Shown here one piece after another: positions 7,663 to 11,669 of a DNA stretch of 11,669 nucleotides; the stretch's first letter is position 1; each line of letters opens with the position of its first letter. The notes below the pieces were generated by a model that did no database searches, was not told the DNA's origin, and saw nothing but the letters and a program-made list of their open reading frames with translations. The stretch spans positions 1 to 11,669 of the forward strand of contig CAMDGJ010000076.1 of the NCBI GenBank assembly GCA_945897545.1, written 5' to 3'. A program made the translations under genes and the position numbers. This stretch comes from Flavobacterium psychrophilum. Its GTDB lineage: Bacteria > Bacteroidota > Bacteroidia > Flavobacteriales > Flavobacteriaceae.

Positions 7663-9279
7663 ATGGAAAGAAGAGATTTTATAAAAACAACCGCAGCAGC
7701 TTCGATTCCTTTAATGTTTAGCGGAATTCCCGCAATGGCATCATCGAAAATCGAGAATACTTCTTTAGAAAAAATGGCTCTTGCAGCTGTCAACTGCGGA
7801 CGAATATTAGTAATTATTCAACAAAATGGAGGAAATGATGGTTTGAATACCGTTTTTCCTTTAGACAAATGGACTAATCTTGTTAATGCAAGATCTAATA
7901 TATTGATGAATAACGCACAAGTACTTCCATTAAATAATAATTTGACCACCGGTTTGCATCCCGCAATGCAAGATATGCAAGGATTATACAACGATGGTAA
8001 ACTGATGATTGTACAAGGAGTGTCTTATCCAAGTCCAAATTTAAGCCACTTTAGAGCTACTGATATTTGGTTTACAGGCTCCGGAAGTATGCAATCACTA
8101 GATAGCGGATGGTTAGGGAGAGCCTTAGATATTAAATATCCAAATTTCCCTGACGGGTATCCTACATCCGAAATGCCCGATCCATTGGCCATACAAATAG
8201 GCTCTACCTTACCTTTTATTTTACAAGGGCAAAATATAAATATAGGCTATAGTGTGACGGACCCAAACTCGTTATTGAATGTAATTAATTCTATAACAGA
8301 TCCTGCCCCGGATAACGACTATGGTCAAGAATTAACTTTCTTGAGGCTGATGAAAGACCAAAGTAATGTGTATAGATCGACTATTCAAAAGGCTTATAAC
8401 CTGCCTTTGAGCAATGCTGTAACCTATCCCGCCACTAACAAATTAGCCGATCAACTAAAAATTGTAGCTAGACTGATTAATGGTGGCTTAAAGACAGCAG
8501 TATATATTGTCAATCATCCCAATACACACGATACGCACGAGAGCCAAGTAACTACAGCCGATAAAACTGTAGGTTCTCAGGCTGCTAATTTAACACTACT
8601 TTCTCAGGCGATTGGTGCATTTCAGAAAGATTTAGAACTAATGGGGAAAGATGGTAAAGTAGCAGGAATGATTTTTAGCGAGTTCGGGAGACGTATAAAA
8701 AGCAATGCTAGTTTTGGCACCGATCACGGTTCGGCAGCTCCCGTTATTTTCTTTGGTTCTGCTTTAAACACCGGTCCTACCGCAGTAGCGGGAACACAAT
8801 ATCCGGTCGCAGGAATGATTGGGGTATCACCTAATTTACCGATAAACGCGACGGTTAGCGATCAAGTGCCAATGCAGTTTGATTATCGCCAATTGTATTC
8901 CTCAGTGATGCAAGACTGGCTATGTATGACCGAAGCCGAAGTAACACAAGTATTAGGAACTAATTTTGCAAAACTACCCATATTCGATAAGGTGCTTTTT
9001 AGTACCATTGATTTTGATGCAGCACAATACCAGGATATTTTAGTCTATCCAAATCCTTGTCCCGATGGAAAGATGACGATTCGGTTGCCACGAATATCCA
9101 ATGATTATATGAATGTCTCGTTGCTGTCAATGAATGGTGCTTTAGTTAAAAGTGCTAGTTATAAAATGCAGGGACAAGAATTGCAATTGCAATACGAGCA
9201 ATTAGCGACTGATTCGATATATATCTTACATATCGATTGGAATGGTAACTCTTTTTATAAAAAAATAATTACTAAATAA
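7663..9279 (+). CDS. DUF1501 family protein with Tat signal and type IX secretion sorting domain
   Basis: A 538-residue exported protein. The N-terminus has a twin-arginine signal, ERRDFIK (2-8), then a hydrophobic stretch and AMA/S (24-27) as a plausible cleavage site. The DUF1501 domain (about 45-440) belongs to the alkaline-phosphatase/sulfatase-like superfamily. Landmarks are QQNGGNDGLNTVFP (53-66), GLHPAMQDMQGLYNDGKL (97-114), YPSPNLSHFRATDIWFTG (122-139), HDTHESQ (289-295), MIFSEFGRR (336-344) and GTDHGSAAP (352-360). Asp59, Asp290, His292, Asp354 and His355 could be metal ligands (inference). Residues 456-538 form a T9SS C-terminal sorting domain: VYPNPCPDGKM, LLSMNGALV, and the closing IYILHIDWNG...KKIITK. 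The protein should therefore be moved across the outer membrane or anchored at the surface. The enzymatic activity of the family is unproven. It is paired with the upstream DUF1800 gene, and a strong terminator follows. Confidence 0.93.
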   Translation: MERRDFIKTTAAASIPLMFSGIPAMASSKIENTSLEKMALAAVNCGRILVIIQQNGGNDGLNTVFPLDKWTNLVNARSNILMNNAQVLPLNNNLTTGLHPAMQDMQGLYNDGKLMIVQGVSYPSPNLSHFRATDIWFTGSGSMQSLDSGWLGRALDIKYPNFPDGYPTSEMPDPLAIQIGSTLPFILQGQNINIGYSVTDPNSLLNVINSITDPAPDNDYGQELTFLRLMKDQSNVYRSTIQKAYNLPLSNAVTYPATNKLADQLKIVARLINGGLKTAVYIVNHPNTHDTHESQVTTADKTVGSQAANLTLLSQAIGAFQKDLELMGKDGKVAGMIFSEFGRRIKSNASFGTDHGSAAPVIFFGSALNTGPTAVAGTQYPVAGMIGVSPNLPINATVSDQVPMQFDYRQLYSSVMQDWLCMTEAEVTQVLGTNFAKLPIFDKVLFSTIDFDAAQYQDILVYPNPCPDGKMTIRLPRISNDYMNVSLLSMNGALVKSASYKMQGQELQLQYEQLATDSIYILHIDWNGNSFYKKIITK

Positions 9280-9327
9280 TAAAGCATTCTTATTTAAAAT
9301 TTTCAGCCTCGAATTTACCCTTTTTTT

Positions 9328-9388
9328 GCCGCAGATTCACAGATTTTAAAAAAAATAAAAATCTGTGAATCTGCGGCTATTTTTTTTT
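9328..9388 (+). terminator. Long-stem terminator / interspersed hairpin after DUF1501 gene
   Basis: A perfect 20-bp inverted repeat (9328-9347 with 9358-9377; arm starts GCCGCAGATTCACAG) encloses a 10-base A-rich loop. It is followed by TAT and then eight T. It lies 48 bases after the DUF1501 stop and should end that transcript. A stem this long and perfect is more than termination requires, so it may also be a copy of an interspersed palindromic repeat. Confidence 0.8.
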
Positions 9389-9500
9389 CTATCGCTGGGA
9401 ATCTATCTCGAGGAACTTTATTATGTATAAATCTCTGTAATTTTTGACCTCCTTTTTTTACAAGCAACATCACTGACTAAATAAATGCTTTCAATCTTTG

Positions 9501-9508
9501 TATCTTTG
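9501..9508 (+). promoter_or_regulatory. Predicted promoter -7 box (TATCTTTG) of the S1 RNA-binding protein gene
   Basis: TTTGTATCTTTGCACTTT contains an exact TAnnTTTG element 23 bases before the ATG at 9532. The extended TATCTTTGCAC matches the box of the dus gene base for base. No -33 TTG is obvious at the usual distance. Confidence 0.6.
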
Positions 9509-9531
9509 CACTTTAGAAAATACAAGCAATA

Positions 9532-10386
9532 ATGATTGAAATAGGAAAATACAACACGCTCACCATATTACGCGATACTAAAGTAGGATTGTTTTTAGGA
9601 AAGCCCGAAAAAGATCCCGAAGGAATTCACGACATCCTTTTACCTAACAAATACGTGCCTAACGATTGGGAAATAGGCGAGGAGCTTATCGTTTTTGTCT
9701 ATTTAGACCACGAAGAACGTCCCGTAGCTACCACACTCGAACCTTATATTTTATTGAACGAGTTTGCGCTTTTGCGTGTGAATTATGTCAACCAAGTGGG
9801 GGCTTTTATGGATTGGGGAATGGAGAAAGACATCCTCGTTCCGTTCAAAGAACAGGCACGCCCAATGGAAAAAGGAAAACGCTATTTGGTGCACCTTTAT
9901 ATGGACGAAAAAACCAAACGACTGGTAGCGTCTAGCAAAACCAATCAGTTTTTGAAGAACGATACGCTCACAGTTGAAAAAGGCGAAGAAGTAGATTTAA
10001 TCGTTTCTCATATCACAGAACTCGGAATCAATGTCATCATCAACGAGCAACACAAAGGCTTGATGTATAAAGATGAGGTTTATGATGATGCCATTCGAAC
10101 AGGCGACAGAATGCGTGGTTACATCAAAACCATCCGTCCCGATAATAAAATAGATGTTGCCCTACAAATTCAAGGTTACCAAAGCATCGAACCCAATGCG
10201 GATAAAATCCTTGACGAATTGCGCGCCAGTCGTGGTTTTTTACGATTAACGGACAATTCCCATCCCGAAGACATTAAAACAGTCTTGAAAATGAGCAAAA
10301 AAACCTTTAAGAAAGCCATTGGCGCTTTGTACAAAGAAAAATTAATTGAGATTAAAGAAGATGGAATTTATTTGGTGCAGGAGTAA
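9532..10386 (+). CDS. cvfB: S1-like RNA-binding protein, CvfB/YitL family
   Basis: A 284-residue cytoplasmic protein with the architecture of CvfB: tandem S1-type OB folds at about 4-62, 70-135 and 145-212, then a winged-helix domain at about 222-284. Visible signatures are the opening IGKYNTLTILRDTKVGLFLG, the second S1 repeat LRVNYVNQVGAFMDWGMEKDILVPFKEQ (81-108), the third from VDLIVSHITELGINVIINEQHKGLMYKDEV, and the C-terminal block beginning RASRGFLRLTDNSHPEDI (231-248), typical of this family. CvfB of Gram-positive bacteria binds RNA and affects virulence gene expression; its role in Bacteroidetes is not defined, so an RNA-binding regulatory or translation role is inference. The gene is bounded by its own promoter (9501-9508) and terminator (10410-10438), so it appears to be monocistronic although it lies next to menB. 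Confidence 0.9.
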   Translation: MIEIGKYNTLTILRDTKVGLFLGKPEKDPEGIHDILLPNKYVPNDWEIGEELIVFVYLDHEERPVATTLEPYILLNEFALLRVNYVNQVGAFMDWGMEKDILVPFKEQARPMEKGKRYLVHLYMDEKTKRLVASSKTNQFLKNDTLTVEKGEEVDLIVSHITELGINVIINEQHKGLMYKDEVYDDAIRTGDRMRGYIKTIRPDNKIDVALQIQGYQSIEPNADKILDELRASRGFLRLTDNSHPEDIKTVLKMSKKTFKKAIGALYKEKLIEIKEDGIYLVQE

Positions 10387-10409
10387 ATTCGAAATCATAT
10401 TAATTAATG

Positions 10410-10438
10410 AAAGGAAGGTGTAACGCTTTCCTTTTCTT
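10410..10438 (+). terminator. Rho-independent terminator after the S1-protein gene
   Basis: GGAAGGTG (10413-10420) pairs with CGCTTTCC (10424-10431) through six Watson-Crick and two G-T wobble pairs around a TAA loop. Three flanking A-T pairs extend the stem. The 3' arm runs into TTTTCTT. The hairpin starts 24 bases after the stop codon. Confidence 0.7.
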
Positions 10439-10461
10439 ATGAAATTTAAAATAAAGTCAAT

Positions 10462-10469
10462 TACTTTTG
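10462..10469 (+). promoter_or_regulatory. Candidate -7 box (TACTTTTG) of menB-menA
   Basis: TACTTTTG fits TAnnTTTG between the upstream terminator and menB, 75 bases before the menB ATG. A new promoter is expected here because the S1-protein transcript should end at 10438. Its last five bases lie inside the 17-bp palindrome at 10465-10481. No clear -33 element. Confidence 0.4.
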
Positions 10470-10481
10470 GCATTGCCAAAA
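10465..10481. promoter_or_regulatory. Perfect 17-bp palindrome upstream of menB, candidate operator
   Basis: TTTTGGCATTGCCAAAA consists of two perfect 8-bp half-sites around one central base. It overlaps the candidate -7 box of menB by five bases. No T-tract follows it, so it is not a terminator. A dimeric regulator binding here would block RNA polymerase; the regulator is unknown. Confidence 0.5.
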
Positions 10482-10544
10482 TAGAATAGTAGAATATCTA
10501 AAAAATGATTTAATTTTACAATATAAAATTTAAAACAGAATCTA

Positions 10545-11375
10545 ATGGATTGGATTACCGTCAAAGAATATGAAGACATCACCTATAAGAAATGCAATGG
10601 TGTTGCCAGAATAGCGTTCAACAGACCTAATGTGCGCAATGCTTTTCGTCCCAAAACCACCTCAGAACTCTACCAAGCTTTTTACGATGCACAGGAAGAC
10701 AGTTCGATAGGCGTGGTTTTGCTTTCGGCTGAAGGGCCGTCAACAAAAGATGGTGTTTATTCTTTTTGTTCTGGTGGCGATCAAAATGCACGTGGACACC
10801 AAGGTTATGTGGGAGAAGATGGGCAACATCGCCTTAATATTCTTGAAGTTCAGCGATTGATTCGATTTATGCCTAAAGTCGTGATCGCTGTGGTTCCCGG
10901 TTGGGCTGTTGGCGGAGGACATAGTTTACATGTTGTTTGCGATTTGACTCTGGCAAGTAAAGAACACGCCATTTTTAAACAAACCGATGCCGATGTGACT
11001 AGTTTTGACGGTGGTTATGGCTCGGCTTATTTAGCCAAAATGGTGGGACAGAAAAAAGCACGTGAGATTTTTTTTCTGGGTAGAAATTATTCTGCTCAAG
11101 AGGCACTCGATATGGGAATGGTCAATGCTGTGATTCCACATGCAGAACTGGAAGAGACAGCATTTGAATGGGCGCAAGAAATTTTGCAAAAATCACCAAC
11201 ATCCATCAAAATGTTAAAATTCGCAATGAATTTAACGGATGACGGAATGGTGGGCCAACAAGTATTTGCTGGTGAAGCGACCAGACTTGCCTATATGACC
11301 GAAGAAGCAAAAGAAGGCAGAAATGCGTTCCTAGAAAAACGAAAACCAAATTTTGAAAAGAAATGGCTGCCATAG
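10545..11375 (+). CDS. menB: 1,4-dihydroxy-2-naphthoyl-CoA synthase MenB (type II)
   Basis: A 276-residue crotonase-fold enzyme that closes the second ring of the naphthoquinone, converting o-succinylbenzoyl-CoA to 1,4-dihydroxy-2-naphthoyl-CoA in the cytoplasm. MenB signatures are FNRPNVRNAFRPKTTSEL (25-42), YSFCSGGDQNARG (72-84), PGWAVGGGHSLHVVCDLTLAS (118-138, oxyanion hole), SFDGGYGSAYLA (153-164) and YMTEEAKEGRNAFLEKR (250-266). Ser153, Asp155 and Tyr250 align with catalytic residues of known MenBs. The motif FKQTDADV carries Asp148 where the E. coli enzyme has the glycine that leaves room for bicarbonate. This is the type II form, as in Mycobacterium, which uses its own carboxylate instead of bicarbonate. 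The palindrome and candidate promoter at 10462-10481 lie upstream. menA follows after a spacer filled by a heptamer array, with no terminator or promoter seen, so the two are probably co-transcribed. Confidence 0.97.
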   Translation: MDWITVKEYEDITYKKCNGVARIAFNRPNVRNAFRPKTTSELYQAFYDAQEDSSIGVVLLSAEGPSTKDGVYSFCSGGDQNARGHQGYVGEDGQHRLNILEVQRLIRFMPKVVIAVVPGWAVGGGHSLHVVCDLTLASKEHAIFKQTDADVTSFDGGYGSAYLAKMVGQKKAREIFFLGRNYSAQEALDMGMVNAVIPHAELEETAFEWAQEILQKSPTSIKMLKFAMNLTDDGMVGQQVFAGEATRLAYMTEEAKEGRNAFLEKRKPNFEKKWLP

Positions 11376-11379
11376 AGAA

Positions 11380-11544
11380 GTAATAAGTTATAAGTGGGAA
11401 ATACGATGTACAAGTTACGAAGTGGGAAGTTAGAAGTTTTACGTTATAGCATTCATAACGCGCAACACATAACACAAAACTCATAACCCATAACCCATAA
11501 CTTACAACCCACAACTTATAACTTACAACCCAACACCCAAAACC
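11380..11544. repeat. Head-to-head 7-bp tandem arrays filling the menB-menA spacer
   Basis: The left arm (11380-11449) is ten GT-initial units, mostly seven bases long, such as GTTATAA and GTGGGAA, with one six-base and one eight-base unit that compensate. The right arm (11454-11544) is thirteen uninterrupted heptamers such as CATAACC and TATAACT, nearly all with AAC at positions 4-6. The arms are roughly complementary. CGTTAT at 11442-11447 pairs with ATAACG at 11455-11460 at the centre. GTTATAAGTGGG at 11387-11398 pairs with CCCAC and TTATAAC (11508-11512 and 11516-11522) with a three-base bulge. The array begins four bases after the menB stop and ends four bases before the menA ATG. Confidence 0.85.
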
Positions 11545-11548
11545 TGAA

Positions 11549-11669
11549 ATGAAACATTGGATTCAAGCCGCACGTTTAAGAACCTTACCTTTATCTGTAT
11601 CTGGAATAATAGTGGGAAGTGTTTATGCTATGTCACAATCTATATTCAATTGGAAAATTGTAATTTTTG
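11549..11669 (+). CDS. menA: 1,4-dihydroxy-2-naphthoate polyprenyltransferase MenA, N-terminal fragment
   Basis: Only the first 40 codons lie in the window; the frame runs off the right edge. The opening MKHWIQAARLRTLPLSVSGI followed by IVGSVYAM is the characteristic start of MenA: a short amphipathic segment with the ARxRTLPLSVSG motif, leading into the first membrane helix. MenA attaches the polyprenyl chain to 1,4-dihydroxy-2-naphthoate, with decarboxylation, at the inner membrane, giving demethylmenaquinone. Its position straight after menB on the same strand supports the call. The aspartate-rich prenyl-diphosphate motif would lie outside the window. The start codon follows the heptamer array by four bases, and no Shine-Dalgarno sequence is present. 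Confidence 0.9.
   Translation, partial: MKHWIQAARLRTLPLSVSGIIVGSVYAMSQSIFNWKIVIF

Noticed and set aside
11206..11514. A 102-codon open frame on the minus strand across the end of menB and the spacer array
   Set aside because: Its N-terminal half is a translation of the heptamer repeats and the rest is antisense to menB. There is no family resemblance, so the frame is a by-product of period-7 DNA.
11380..11544. CRISPR array or attachment site
   Set aside because: The period is seven bases with no spacers, no 25-40 bp direct repeats and no cas or integrase genes nearby.

Overview
The window looks like chromosomal DNA from a Bacteroidetes bacterium, most likely Flavobacterium or a close relative. 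The evidence is AT-rich DNA, starts without Shine-Dalgarno sequences, repeated TATCTTTGCA-type promoter boxes (the Bacteroidetes TAnnTTTG -7 element), a type IX secretion C-terminal sorting domain, and a men gene set of flavobacterial type. The assignment rests on protein and promoter character only; no search was run.

Layout. (1) 1-1167: C-terminal half of a CcsBA-type cytochrome c/haem maturation protein, cut by the window edge. (2) 1347-1919: lipoprotein glutathione peroxidase, followed by a 7-bp-periodic repeat and a terminator. (3) 2056-3589, minus strand: a tRNA-dihydrouridine synthase and, upstream of it, a phosphinothricin/MnaT-type GNAT acetyltransferase. (4) 3723-5384: menD. (5) 5585-9279: a DUF1800/DUF1501 pair; the DUF1501 protein carries both a twin-arginine signal and a T9SS sorting tail. 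A long hairpin terminator closes this block. (6) 9532-10386: CvfB/YitL-type S1 RNA-binding protein with its own promoter and terminator. (7) 10545-11669: menB and the start of menA.

How the genes work together. MenD, MenB and MenA are three steps of menaquinone synthesis: SEPHCHC synthase, dihydroxynaphthoyl-CoA synthase and DHNA prenyltransferase. The quinone and the c-type cytochromes matured by CcsBA both serve anaerobic or microaerobic electron transport, although the genes are not one operon. The DUF1800/DUF1501 pair sits between menD and the cvfB-menB-menA block and looks like a separate exported-protein module.

The most striking non-coding feature is a family of short 7-bp tandem arrays with core AACTNNT or its complement. 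One fills the whole menB-menA spacer as two head-to-head arms, one ends two bases before the menD ATG, and one begins on the glutathione peroxidase stop codon. A perfect 17-bp palindrome upstream of menB overlaps a candidate promoter. No CRISPR array, RNA gene, insertion sequence or defence system was seen. No gene-free stretch exceeds 300 bases; the longest (7379-7662) is described below.
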